Shown piece by piece: positions 8,513 through 16,735 of a DNA stretch of 64,000 nucleotides (positions within the stretch are counted from its first letter, which is position 1; each line of letters starts with the position of its first letter). The translations under genes were made by a program, and so were the position numbers. The DNA comes from Marinospirillum minutulum DSM 6287 (GTDB taxonomy: Bacteria > Pseudomonadota > Gammaproteobacteria > Pseudomonadales > Halomonadaceae). The notes beneath the pieces were generated by a model. The model did not search any database and had not been told where the DNA came from. It saw nothing but the letters and a program-made list of their open reading frames with translations. The stretch is from positions 1 through 64,000 of the forward strand of contig NZ_AULO01000015.1 in the NCBI RefSeq assembly GCF_000422325.1, given 5' to 3'.

Positions 8513-10906
8513 TCACTCCATGATCGGTAGCGAAATCTGCGTACCTTTCCAGTCAATGCTAATTTGCTTAGCAGTGATTGCTTGAATTAGACCGCCACCA
8601 TAAAGGCTGTCGCCCACTCGGTGATAATAAACCTCATCTTCTTGTCCGCCTGAGTGAATGCGAGCAATAAGCTGTCCATCAGGGCTTTTTTCAACACCTT
8701 CAAAACTATAAATAGGGCGTAATAAATAGTCATTGTTTTGATAAGTAACGATAGCCCTATTGGAACTGGCTTTCTTTAACTGACTTCCAAAGGCTAGCAT
8801 TTCTCCAACAGAAGCAGCCTGAATGGCATAGGTGCGGTTATCAATTAACCAGGCCTGATCAGCTTCTATTTTTAGTAAAGAATATAAACGCCCAAACTCT
8901 GTACTGCTTAGCTGGTTAGCTTTATTGCTGCCGTACTCAGTGTAATCAATTGCTTGTCTAGTCCCTTCGCCTGTTTCCTGATCAGCATTTAGGTGTAAGG
9001 CTTGAAAAGACTCGCCTAGCAGGTGGGATTGTTTTTCTATTTCATTAACACTAAACCAGCCTATATATTCAAAGTTTTCTTTTGGTTTATAAAGGGTACA
9101 GCGTTGTTGCTTACTTCTTAACATTTGGCACCAAGCAACGGCATCTTGCTCTTGCTCAAAGCCTGTAAAGTTAACGGAATACCAAACGGCATCACCTGCT
9201 GGTGTAGGTATATTTACGCCCACCTGCTCAACAATTAAGGTTTCAGCAGGTTGCAGGCTTGCGTATCTGCGGGGTAAATCGCGCATTAAAGCTTCGATAG
9301 CAAAGCGATCAAATACCCCCGCTAACTTTACTAACCAAGGGCTAGCAGTAAATTCTTGAGGTTTTTCTAGCCAACCTAGCGCCTTGTTTTCTAAGGTTGA
9401 GGATTCAAACAGTGCATCTTGCTTTTGGTTGGTTTTAAAAACAGGGTTGTTTTCACTGATTTCTCGGTAAGGAATACCACCGCCTAAAGCAGAATAAAAA
9501 TCGACAAAGGCTTGATAATATTCAAGCTCTAACTGATAAAGGTTATCTTGCCGCTCTTGATAAGATTCCATCGAGTCAAGGAAGGTTAAAAAGTCGATTC
9601 CACCGACTGAATAAGACTCAAACCCAAAGTCTTGTGCAACTTTGGCAGCCTTGGCTGACTCTTGCTGCATGGCCAAACGCTCACCACTATATTCTAATTC
9701 TGTTACTGCTGTTCTTGCTGCAAGTAGCCCGTTATGAACTGTGTTGACATAGCTTTCAATGAGTTCGTTACGGACTGCTTGAGCAAACTTAACTTCCTGT
9801 TCTTTTGCACCACCATCAAAAACAGTCGCACTCAAAGTACCTAGTGCATTCCAAATTAGGGTGTTAGGTTGAAAAAGATCGGCAGGGTTTCTTACCCCAG
9901 AACTTAAATCGGCTGCTAGCGTAAGCCCAGGTAGAAGTGCTTTACAAGCAACGTCTAAATCGGCATCAGCCGCTAGCATACCCGACTCAATGGTACGTAT
10001 ATCAGGTCGTCTTAATAAATGGGCAGTAGAAATGCCTTGGACACTTTTAGGTAGAGCAATGCTTTTCAGGCCAGCATCAGAAAGCTGTAGTGTGCCTGGT
10101 GCAATACCCATAAGGTGTGCTATTTCATAACGCAGTTGCTGGCGTTCTTTTAACAAGGTGGGTAGGCGAACACGGGTACTAAAAATAGCAGAGCGTTGAA
10201 TTTGCATTTCAACAACCGTGGCATCACCTAAACGATAGCGATCCTCCATAGCTAAGAGCATAGAGGTTAGGGCTTTTTCAGTTTCTTTAGTGTTACCTAT
10301 TCGGTCATTTAGCGAGAGGTACTGAAAATAGCTTTTAGCTAGCCGTGAGATTAAATCGAGAAGCTGAGCATCGTATTGAAAAACTGCTTGCCTAAGCTTG
10401 AGGTCTGCAGATTCACTTAAGCTTTTGCGCTGCCCCCAAAGGTCTAGGGTGTAGCTACCGGTTAAACCAACTTCAAGCTCTTTCTGCTGCCTAGGTGTGC
10501 CCCCTCTTGGAACAGAACCTATGCCCCCAAGCGGTGCTTCTAAGTTGTAGCTTGTTTGAGCAGTTATTAAAGGCAAGCCTTGTGCTTTTGCTTGAAGGTA
10601 ACGTGCTTTTGCTTGCACAACCCGCTGTGCGGCTATTTGTAAGTTTTGGCTGTTGGTAATTGCCCGATCAATTAAAACTTCTAATTCTCTATTGCCTGTG
10701 TAGCGCCACCATAAATTAAAGTCAACGTCGTTAGGCGCTTGTATGGTTGGGTTTTTTGTAGAAACTTCAGCAGTGTTGTTGACTGAGGTTACTTCGTCCC
10801 CCAACTCAGGAAGGGTAACTATATCTTTGCTTACTTCATCTGGTGTAGATGAACAAGCAGCTAATCCAAGGGCGATTAGTAGAAAAAAGATTCTCACAAC
10901 ACGCAA
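8513..10906 (-). CDS. TolC-like outer-membrane lipoprotein with SPOR-like C-terminal extension
   Basis: Outer-membrane efflux/secretion channel of 797 residues; NodT-type family members are usually ~450-500. It has a lipoprotein signal with lipobox LAAC (Cys18). Two outer-membrane-efflux repeats span about 60-490 (LRRPDIRTIESGMLAADADLDVA is typical). Residues ~520-797 are extra: two stretches resembling degenerate SPOR domains (about 575-612 and 688-735) and a final stretch VGDSLYGGGLIQAITAKQIS resembling the HR domain of GspC/PilP. The start codon is uncertain: TTG 10906 gives a normal signal peptide but a too-close AGAGG, while GTG 10897 has better spacing and a short signal. First gene of the secretion operon. 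The SPOR/HR assignments are by eye only. Confidence 0.85.
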   Translation of the reverse strand: MRVVRIFFLLIALGLAACSSTPDEVSKDIVTLPELGDEVTSVNNTAEVSTKNPTIQAPNDVDFNLWWRYTGNRELEVLIDRAITNSQNLQIAAQRVVQAKARYLQAKAQGLPLITAQTSYNLEAPLGGIGSVPRGGTPRQQKELEVGLTGSYTLDLWGQRKSLSESADLKLRQAVFQYDAQLLDLISRLAKSYFQYLSLNDRIGNTKETEKALTSMLLAMEDRYRLGDATVVEMQIQRSAIFSTRVRLPTLLKERQQLRYEIAHLMGIAPGTLQLSDAGLKSIALPKSVQGISTAHLLRRPDIRTIESGMLAADADLDVACKALLPGLTLAADLSSGVRNPADLFQPNTLIWNALGTLSATVFDGGAKEQEVKFAQAVRNELIESYVNTVHNGLLAARTAVTELEYSGERLAMQQESAKAAKVAQDFGFESYSVGGIDFLTFLDSMESYQERQDNLYQLELEYYQAFVDFYSALGGGIPYREISENNPVFKTNQKQDALFESSTLENKALGWLEKPQEFTASPWLVKLAGVFDRFAIEALMRDLPRRYASLQPAETLIVEQVGVNIPTPAGDAVWYSVNFTGFEQEQDAVAWCQMLRSKQQRCTLYKPKENFEYIGWFSVNEIEKQSHLLGESFQALHLNADQETGEGTRQAIDYTEYGSNKANQLSSTEFGRLYSLLKIEADQAWLIDNRTYAIQAASVGEMLAFGSQLKKASSNRAIVTYQNNDYLLRPIYSFEGVEKSPDGQLIARIHSGGQEDEVYYHRVGDSLYGGGLIQAITAKQISIDWKGTQISLPIME

Positions 10907-11206
10907 GCCTCTTGAAAATACGGCAGTAACATAAGCAATTATCTCTACAAAAGAAGTCGGGAGTTCTACTAGCTCTTTTATTCAGAAGCTTAGGCCTACC
11001 TTTCCATTACCAAGCATTAGATGAGAATTTTGTAAACAAAAGTAATAGGCTGGATTCTTTAGGCTGGCTTGATTCTCTTACTAGAGTTAGTCGTTTTTAT
11101 AGTTAGTTGGCAGGGAAATGTAACAAAATGTTGGGCAACTGAAAAGCTATTTAAGCAAAAAGCTGATCTAGGTCTAGTTATTCTCTCTTAGTCTGACTAA
11201 AACACA
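10907..11206. other. Intergenic region upstream of the secretion operon
   Basis: About 300 AT-rich bases between the azlD stop and the TolC-like gene. It must hold the promoter of the adhesin/secretion operon (minus strand), but I could not pick out a convincing -35/-10 pair, operator or hairpin. No credible coding sequence is seen. Confidence 0.4.
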
Positions 11207-11542
11207 CTAAAAACTAAGCTGTTGCTGAATAAGCATATAGCAGCTAGTACCTGCTAGCATGGAAAGCAGCGCATTACGCCGCCATAGGTGTAAGACAATA
11301 ACTAACGCAGCAGGCACTAGTGCATCTAAGCCAAAAACTGGCACTTGCCAATGGGCTGAACGGGGCAGAAAAATAGCTACTAATACCGCCATAATGCCAG
11401 CGGGTAGGTAGCGCCCAAGGTGTTGTGCTAAAGGGTGGCTGCTGTGTTTGCCTAAGAAAGCAAAAGGCATTAAGCGAGTTAAAAAAGTAGCTGCCGCAGT
11501 AACGAGTATAAAACTAAGCAGGTAAAGGGTTTCATTGCTCAT
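11207..11542 (-). CDS. azlD: AzlD-family branched-chain amino acid transport subunit
   Basis: 111 residues, almost wholly hydrophobic with about four membrane segments and the family pattern TFLTRLMPFAFLGK..HPLAQHLGRYLPAGIMAVLV. AzlD is the small partner of AzlC; known pairs (AzlCD, YgaZH) export branched-chain amino acids. It overlaps the end of azlC by 11 bases, so the two are co-translated. The true substrate here is not shown. Confidence 0.88.
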   Translation of the reverse strand: MSNETLYLLSFILVTAAATFLTRLMPFAFLGKHSSHPLAQHLGRYLPAGIMAVLVAIFLPRSAHWQVPVFGLDALVPAALVIVLHLWRRNALLSMLAGTSCYMLIQQQLSF

Positions 11543-12260
11543 CGACAGGCCCTCTTGCTAGGCGATTTTTATAACGGTGTTTGTTGGCTGGGTACTGCCA
11601 AAAGAGCACCACACAAATAAGCAGCATAGCAATTAGGAGTTGTTGGCTTTCAGGAAAAACTAATAGGGAGAATAAGCCCGCAGCAAAACCTAGCCAAATG
11701 GGGAAGCTTGATTGCAAGGCCTTGTACTGTTCTATGCAAAGCACAATAAATAAGGCAACTAGCGCAAACTCTATTCCTGTTGCATCAAAGGTAAGCGCAC
11801 GCCCTAGCCAAGCACCTAAACCACAACCCACTATCCAGTAACCTTGGTTAAATAGCGTAATTAAAAAATCAATTTGTTGTTCTCGCTTTTTATCTTCACT
11901 ACGAGCGCGGCACGTTAACAGCGAATAGGTTTCATCGGTTAGTCCAAAAATTAAATAGGGTTTACGCCAACCAGCACCCTTAAAAGCTTCTAGCAAAGAA
12001 AGCCCATAAAAAACGTGGCGAGCATTTAATAGCAGCATGGCAATAAATACTTGGGTTAATCCTGTAAAGGTAACCAGCAAAGTGACAGCCAGTAATTGAC
12101 CCGAGCCAGCATAAATAATGACCCCCATAAGCGGTGCTATCCACCAGGCGTAGTCCAGTTGGGTACTGAATAAAACGCCAAAAGAAGCGCCCAAGGGTAG
12201 ATAGCCAAACAGTACTGGCAAAGATGTTTTAAGGGCAATTAGCCAATTATGTTGTGGCAT
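11532..12260 (-). CDS. azlC: AzlC-family branched-chain amino acid export permease
   Basis: 242 residues, inner-membrane protein with about six to seven hydrophobic segments. The motifs LPLGASFGVLF, GSGQLLAVTL and LNARHVFYGLSL, followed by TDETYSLLT, are the classic AzlC/YgaZ signature. Length is normal. The ATG overlaps the stop of the upstream FMN-type synthase gene (TAATG) and its end overlaps azlD, so the three genes form one leftward unit. Probable role is efflux of branched-chain amino acids; linkage to a glutamate synthase-like protein suggests amino-nitrogen balance (inference). Confidence 0.9.
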   Translation of the reverse strand: MPQHNWLIALKTSLPVLFGYLPLGASFGVLFSTQLDYAWWIAPLMGVIIYAGSGQLLAVTLLVTFTGLTQVFIAMLLLNARHVFYGLSLLEAFKGAGWRKPYLIFGLTDETYSLLTCRARSEDKKREQQIDFLITLFNQGYWIVGCGLGAWLGRALTFDATGIEFALVALFIVLCIEQYKALQSSFPIWLGFAAGLFSLLVFPESQQLLIAMLLICVVLFWQYPANKHRYKNRLARGPVDEQ

Positions 12261-13786
12261 TAACTACTCTTTTCCATTATCTCTGGCTTTAAACGGCGAG
12301 AAGTTTCAGGGTAAAGCAGGTTAAGTGCCACAGCGCCACCATCCACCACAACGGCAGCATGTTCCCTTGTTAATAGCCTAGGTTCGGCTACACCACAAGA
12401 GTGAGCAATGGTTTCTACTTCATGCACTAGATTGTGGTGGTAGTTAGCAACACGCACAGCTTTAACACTGGGCACTAAACCTTGTTGAAGGTGTGGGTCA
12501 TGGGTAGTAATACCCGTTGGGCAGGTATTTTTATTGCACTGCAAGGCTTGAATGCAACCTAAAGCAAATAAGAAGCCGCGTGCTGTAACAACAAAGTCTG
12601 CACCCATACAAATGGCCGCAGCAACTTCGGTTGGGTTAATCAGTTTGCCAGAAGCGATAACACGAATACGCTCTCTTAAACCCTTATGAATAAGTTGGTT
12701 AACTAAAAGTGGAAGGCTGTCTCTTAGCGGTAAGCCAACGCTATCCATTAAAGGCATGGGCGCTGCACCCGTTCCACCATCTGAACTGTCTAGGGTAATA
12801 AAGTCGGGTGCTGAGTCTATCCCTCTAGCATTAACAGCATCACAAAAATCTCTTAGCCAGCGTGTTGTACCTAGCACTAGCTTAAAGCCCACGGGTTTTC
12901 CGGTCACTTCACGTACATGGCTTATAAAATCAAGCAGGCTATCAATGCTGTGAATTTCTGGGTGGCGGTTAGGGCTTATGGATGCTTCACCAGCAGGAAT
13001 ACCACGTGCTTCAGCAATTTCAGGGGTTACTTTTTCACCCGGCAAAATACCGCCTTTACCGGGTTTGGCACCTTGCGAAAGCTTGATCTCGAACATTTTC
13101 ACCTGTTCCATAGCAGCCAAGGCTTTCAGTTTGGAATCGTCTAGCTTGCCCTGTTCATCACGCACACCGTATTTAGCCGTACCAATTTGGAAAACAATGT
13201 CGCAACCGCCTTCTAGGTGATATTTAGATAAAGCACCTTCACCTGTATTCATCCAGCAGCCTGCTTTAGCTGCACCCATAGCTAGGGCTTGAATGGCAGG
13301 TTTAGACAGGGCACCAAAACTCATACCTGATATATTTAAAAACGAAGGTGCATCATAGGGTGTAGGGCAGTTTTGACCAATGCGTAAGGGTTGGGTTGTG
13401 GCTGCATCTTCAGAAAGGGTAGGAAAGGGGCAGTTTAAAAAGTAATAAGTGCCAGGCTTGGTTAGGTCACGGGTAGAACCAAAGGCAATGGTGTTATCAA
13501 TATTTTTAGCAGCACGATAAACCCAAGAACGCTGAGCACGATTAAAAGGCATTTCTTCTCTATCCATAGCAAAGAAGTATTGACGCAAAAACTCACCTAA
13601 ATGCTCAAAAATATAGCGAAAACGACCAATTAAAGGATAGTTACGACGAATGCTATGGGCTGTTTGCTTTTGGTCTGCACGGTACATAAAAAATGCAGCG
13701 ATGAGCAAGCCAAGCAGCAGTAATAAAAACAAAGTACCTATAACAACAACAAAAATAGCAGCGGCTTGAATCCAGCTTTCATTCAT
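12260..13786 (-). CDS. FMN-binding glutamate synthase-family protein, membrane-anchored
   Basis: 508 residues. A single N-terminal membrane helix (about 10-34) is followed by the FMN/[3Fe-4S] synthase domain of the GltB family without the amidotransferase domain. Visible marks are ISGMSFGALSKPAIQALA, MNTGEGALSKYHLEGG, the GGTGAAPMPLMDS flavin region, and Cys residues spaced C-x5-C-x4-C in CIQALQCNKNTCPTG, as in the iron-sulfur site of GltB. With no glutaminase domain it may use free ammonia or a different donor; the reaction is unproven for this subfamily. It heads an operon with azlCD. Confidence 0.88.
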   Translation of the reverse strand: MNESWIQAAAIFVVVIGTLFLLLLLGLLIAAFFMYRADQKQTAHSIRRNYPLIGRFRYIFEHLGEFLRQYFFAMDREEMPFNRAQRSWVYRAAKNIDNTIAFGSTRDLTKPGTYYFLNCPFPTLSEDAATTQPLRIGQNCPTPYDAPSFLNISGMSFGALSKPAIQALAMGAAKAGCWMNTGEGALSKYHLEGGCDIVFQIGTAKYGVRDEQGKLDDSKLKALAAMEQVKMFEIKLSQGAKPGKGGILPGEKVTPEIAEARGIPAGEASISPNRHPEIHSIDSLLDFISHVREVTGKPVGFKLVLGTTRWLRDFCDAVNARGIDSAPDFITLDSSDGGTGAAPMPLMDSVGLPLRDSLPLLVNQLIHKGLRERIRVIASGKLINPTEVAAAICMGADFVVTARGFLFALGCIQALQCNKNTCPTGITTHDPHLQQGLVPSVKAVRVANYHHNLVHEVETIAHSCGVAEPRLLTREHAAVVVDGGAVALNLLYPETSRRLKPEIMEKSS

Positions 13787-13913
13787 GGGTTTCTATCCGG
13801 TAGATGAATAACCCTCTTATGCTAGCTTGAAGTGGTCACTAAGGCCAACTCAGTGTTTAAAAAGTCATAGAGTAACTAGAGAAATGCCATTGGGTGGTTA
13901 TTTATAATTTTGA

Positions 13914-14627
13914 TTAGTCACGTAATAAGAGTTGAGAAAAGTTGACTGCCTGTTGCTGAATAATAGCGGTTAACTCAGAGGTTAAAAAGGGTTGGGAAAT
14001 GCTTTGGTAGGCAGGGCTTAAGCATTGTCCCGCTCTAGCAACTTGTAAGGCAACTTTCTTAACCTGTTTGCTAGCTAGCCAGTTTAATAGGCTGTTAATC
14101 GCAGCTAAGTCAAAATCTTTTGGGTGAAGTGTGGTTCTTACTTCATAGTCAACTTTAGAAGTTTGTAATAGGCTCAAACTTTGCTCCGCTTTTACAGCAA
14201 CACCGGGTCGCCCAGTGACTGCTTGGTAGTTAGCTGGCTCAGCTTTTATATCTAGCCCCACCCAACTGAGGTAAGGCAGTAAACTTTCTAAGCGTGAAGG
14301 GTTAATGCCAGAAGTGTGTAGCCCAACTTTAAACCCTAGCTGATGCGCCTGAATAACCGCAGGTAAAAGTGCTGGTTGGCTGGTGGGTTCGCCACCACTA
14401 AATACCACCGCTTCTAATAAACCAATACGGCTAGTTAAAAATGTTTCTATCACTTGCCAGTTAGGGCTAGCGTCTTGAGGTGCGTTGGGCAGCATTTGTG
14501 GGTTATGGCAATAACCACAGCGCAGCGGACAGCCTTGGGTAAAGACAACGCAGGCTAGGTGGTCGGGGAAATCTAAAGTGGTCATGGGGGTTAGCCCAGC
14601 GACCACTAAATGGTTAGCAGTTAGCAT
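13914..14627 (-). CDS. nrdG: Anaerobic ribonucleotide reductase activase (radical SAM)
   Basis: Radical-SAM enzyme that installs the glycyl radical on class III ribonucleotide reductase. The cluster motif CPLRCGYC (C-x3-C-x2-C) lies about 30 residues in, followed by FSGGEPTSQP, the SAM-binding GGE motif. I take ATG 14627 (237 residues, MLTANHLVVAG..). The longer reading from 14711 would overlap the small glycyl-radical gene and carries no homologous residues. The gap to that small gene is 7 bases, and nrdD lies just upstream. No strong Shine-Dalgarno is visible, so translation may be coupled. Confidence 0.9.
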   Translation of the reverse strand: MLTANHLVVAGLTPMTTLDFPDHLACVVFTQGCPLRCGYCHNPQMLPNAPQDASPNWQVIETFLTSRIGLLEAVVFSGGEPTSQPALLPAVIQAHQLGFKVGLHTSGINPSRLESLLPYLSWVGLDIKAEPANYQAVTGRPGVAVKAEQSLSLLQTSKVDYEVRTTLHPKDFDLAAINSLLNWLASKQVKKVALQVARAGQCLSPAYQSISQPFLTSELTAIIQQQAVNFSQLLLRD

Positions 14628-14634
14628 CTTAGTT

Positions 14635-14811
14635 TTAACTAGCGTAACTAGTTTCAGTAAAGTGGCGGCGCTCTGCATGTTCCGATTGTTTGCCAGGGTT
14701 GAACTGAGCAACAGGACGGTGATACCCCATTACTCTTGTCCAAACTTCGCAGCGCTGACGTTCGTGGTCTTCAAGTTTTAAGTTGTTGGTTAGTTGGGTT
14801 TCATTGTTCAT
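14635..14811 (-). CDS. Separate glycyl-radical tail of anaerobic ribonucleotide reductase
   Basis: A 58-residue gene between nrdD and nrdG. It has an excellent AGGAGA ribosome site (12 to 7 bases before ATG 14811) and a TAA stop at 14637-14635. The protein contains RCEVWTRVMGYHRPV, which matches the RVxGY glycyl-radical loop that normally ends NrdD; Gly29 would be the radical site. The following FNPGKQSEHAERRHF also fits NrdD tails. Because it has its own start signal and no overlap or shifted homology with nrdD, it is a split subunit and not a sequencing frameshift. It presumably docks with the 585-residue NrdD to form the active enzyme (inference). Confidence 0.85.
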   Translation of the reverse strand: MNNETQLTNNLKLEDHERQRCEVWTRVMGYHRPVAQFNPGKQSEHAERRHFTETSYAS

Positions 14812-14821
14812 GGTCTTTCTC

Positions 14822-16579
14822 CTAAAGGTTGGTTTTTTCTACTGCTTGTTGGGCTTGGCGCTTTTTAATTAGTAAGGCCTCATCACACTTAGGGCAAAAT
14901 TCTTGCTCCCCATCTAAATACCCATGCACAGGGCAGATAGAAAAAGTAGGCGTAATGGTTAGGTAGGGTAAATGAAAGCGGCTTAAAGCGGTTTTAACTA
15001 GCTGTTTGCAGGCTTGGGCACTAGAAATTTTTTCACGCATATAAAGGTGCAATACCGTACCGCCGGTATAACGCTTTTGCAGTGCATCTTGCAGAGTTAA
15101 AGCTTCAAAAGGGTCGTCGGTATGGCCTACGGGTAGCTGGCTAGAGTTGGTGTAATAGGGTTTTTCAAGCGTGCCTGCTTGTAAAATATCTGGGTAGTGT
15201 TTTAGGTCTTCTTTGGCAAAACGGTAAGTTGTGCCTTCTGCCGGTGTGGCTTCTAAGTTATAAAGATGCCCTGTTTCTTCTTGAAACTGCTGCATTTTTT
15301 CCCGAATAAAATCTAGCAAAGCTAGGGCTAATCGCTGGCCTTCTGGGTCAACTAAATTCAGTGCATCCTTAGAAAAATTACGCAGCATTTCATTAATGCC
15401 ATTAACACCTATTGTGGAAAAATGATTACGCAGGGTACCTAAATAACGCTTGGAATAAGGGTAAAGCCCTTCATCCATCCACTGTTGAATGCGCTGGCGC
15501 TTAACTTCCAAACTGTCACGAGCCAAGTCGAGTAGTTTATTTAGCTGGGTAAGCAAAGCCTGCCAATCACCCTGGTAAAGGTAGCCAAGTCGAGCACAGT
15601 TAATAGTAACCACACCGATAGAGCCGGTTTGTTCTGCAGAACCAAACAGCCCATTACCCCGCTTAAGTAGTTCACGTACATCCAACTGCAAACGGCAACA
15701 CATAGAGCGAACCATGTGCGGCTCTAGGTCGGAGTTTAAAAAGTTCTGGAAATAGGGCAAGCCATAGCGAGCGGTTAAATCAAACAGCAATTCAGTGTTG
15801 GGGGAATCCCAATCAAACTCAGGGGTAATGTTGTAGGTGGGAATAGGAAAGGTAAAAACACGTGATTTGCTATCGCCTTCTAGCATAACTTCTAAGTAAG
15901 CACGGTTAAGCAAATCCATTTCTTCTTGTAGGTCACCATAGGTGTAGGGTTGTTCTTCGCCACCAATAACGGGTACTTGCTCTGCTAAATCGACAGGGCA
16001 AACCCAATCAAACGTTAAATTGGTAAAAGGTGTTTGCGTACCCCAGCGTGAAGGTACGTTTAAATTATAAATAAACTCCTGAATACTTTGCCTTATTTGG
16101 CGGTAGCTTAGCTTATCTTTGCGTACAAAAGGTGCTAAATAGGTATCAAAAGAACTAAAAGCCTGAGCACCCGCCCATTCATTTTGTAAGGTGCCTAAAA
16201 AGTTAACCATCTGCCCCAAAGCACTGGATAAATGGCGTGGCGGATTGCTTTCTGCACGTCCTGGCACACCATTAAAACCTTCAAATAATAACTGCCTTAA
16301 AGACCAGCCAGCACAATAGCCAGATAACATATCTAAGTCATGGATATGTAAATCACCTGAACGGTGTGCCGCACCTATGGCAGGTGAGTAAACTTCATTT
16401 AACCAATAGTTAGCTGTCACCTTGCCTGCTACGTTAAGAATCATGCCACCTAACGAATAGCCTTGATTGGCATTAGCACGAACTCGCCAATCATCGCGAT
16501 GTAAATATTCCTCTATGGTGTGTCGAACATCTACCTGTTGGTGGTTTGTTGGGTAGTTAATCGAAGGTATGCTATTCAT
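14822..16579 (-). CDS. nrdD: Anaerobic (class III) ribonucleoside-triphosphate reductase, catalytic part
   Basis: 585 residues; reduces ribonucleotides to deoxyribonucleotides without oxygen. The catalytic barrel is clear (WRVRANANQGYSLGGMILN, GDLHIHDLDMLSGYCAGWSL, NLTFDW, STIGVNGINEMLRNF), as is the C-terminal zinc-binding pair CPVHGYLDGEQEFCPKC. Two usual parts are missing: the N-terminal ATP-cone (the protein begins at the barrel) and the glycyl-radical loop, which is encoded by the next small gene. nrdD, the tail gene and nrdG form a tight operon. Upstream lie two NrdR-like boxes and a perfect FNR box, so expression is probably anaerobic and dNTP-controlled. Confidence 0.95.
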   Translation of the reverse strand: MNSIPSINYPTNHQQVDVRHTIEEYLHRDDWRVRANANQGYSLGGMILNVAGKVTANYWLNEVYSPAIGAAHRSGDLHIHDLDMLSGYCAGWSLRQLLFEGFNGVPGRAESNPPRHLSSALGQMVNFLGTLQNEWAGAQAFSSFDTYLAPFVRKDKLSYRQIRQSIQEFIYNLNVPSRWGTQTPFTNLTFDWVCPVDLAEQVPVIGGEEQPYTYGDLQEEMDLLNRAYLEVMLEGDSKSRVFTFPIPTYNITPEFDWDSPNTELLFDLTARYGLPYFQNFLNSDLEPHMVRSMCCRLQLDVRELLKRGNGLFGSAEQTGSIGVVTINCARLGYLYQGDWQALLTQLNKLLDLARDSLEVKRQRIQQWMDEGLYPYSKRYLGTLRNHFSTIGVNGINEMLRNFSKDALNLVDPEGQRLALALLDFIREKMQQFQEETGHLYNLEATPAEGTTYRFAKEDLKHYPDILQAGTLEKPYYTNSSQLPVGHTDDPFEALTLQDALQKRYTGGTVLHLYMREKISSAQACKQLVKTALSRFHLPYLTITPTFSICPVHGYLDGEQEFCPKCDEALLIKKRQAQQAVEKTNL

Positions 16580-16584
16580 AATGT

Positions 16585-16631
16585 ATGCCGTATATAGTTA
16601 GTTTTTTTAGATTAAACACAATATCTAGTGG
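16585..16631 (-). promoter_or_regulatory. Pair of NrdR-like boxes upstream of nrdD
   Basis: The box at 16616-16631 (ACACAATATCTAGTGG) differs from the NrdR consensus at about two positions. A weaker box at 16585-16600 (ATGCCGTATATAGTTA) starts 31 bases away, the three-helical-turn spacing typical of NrdR box pairs. They lie 6-52 bases before the nrdD start, fitting repression by dATP-bound NrdR. The second box alone would not convince. Confidence 0.6.
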
Positions 16632-16663
16632 TTAAGAGCTTAAGCTAGTTGGAAAAGACCACC

Positions 16664-16677
16664 TTGATGAATATCAA
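16664..16677. promoter_or_regulatory. Perfect FNR/Anr box between nrdD and ubiT
   Basis: TTGATGAATATCAA matches the FNR consensus TTGAT-N4-ATCAA exactly. For ubiT, a -10-like TAAGAT at 16700-16705 lies where a class II promoter (box centred at -41.5) would put it, giving a start near 16712. On the other side the box lies about 90 bases before the nrdD start and could also activate it. Confidence 0.85.
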
Positions 16678-16735
16678 GCTTGGTTAGTTGATGATCTTTT
16701 AAGATGGCTGCTCAGTTCATCAATAAGGAAACAAA

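Noticed and set aside
14628-14711. Longer N-terminus for nrdG
   Set aside because: It overlaps the small glycyl-radical gene in another frame, and radical-SAM activases of this family begin near the position of ATG 14627.
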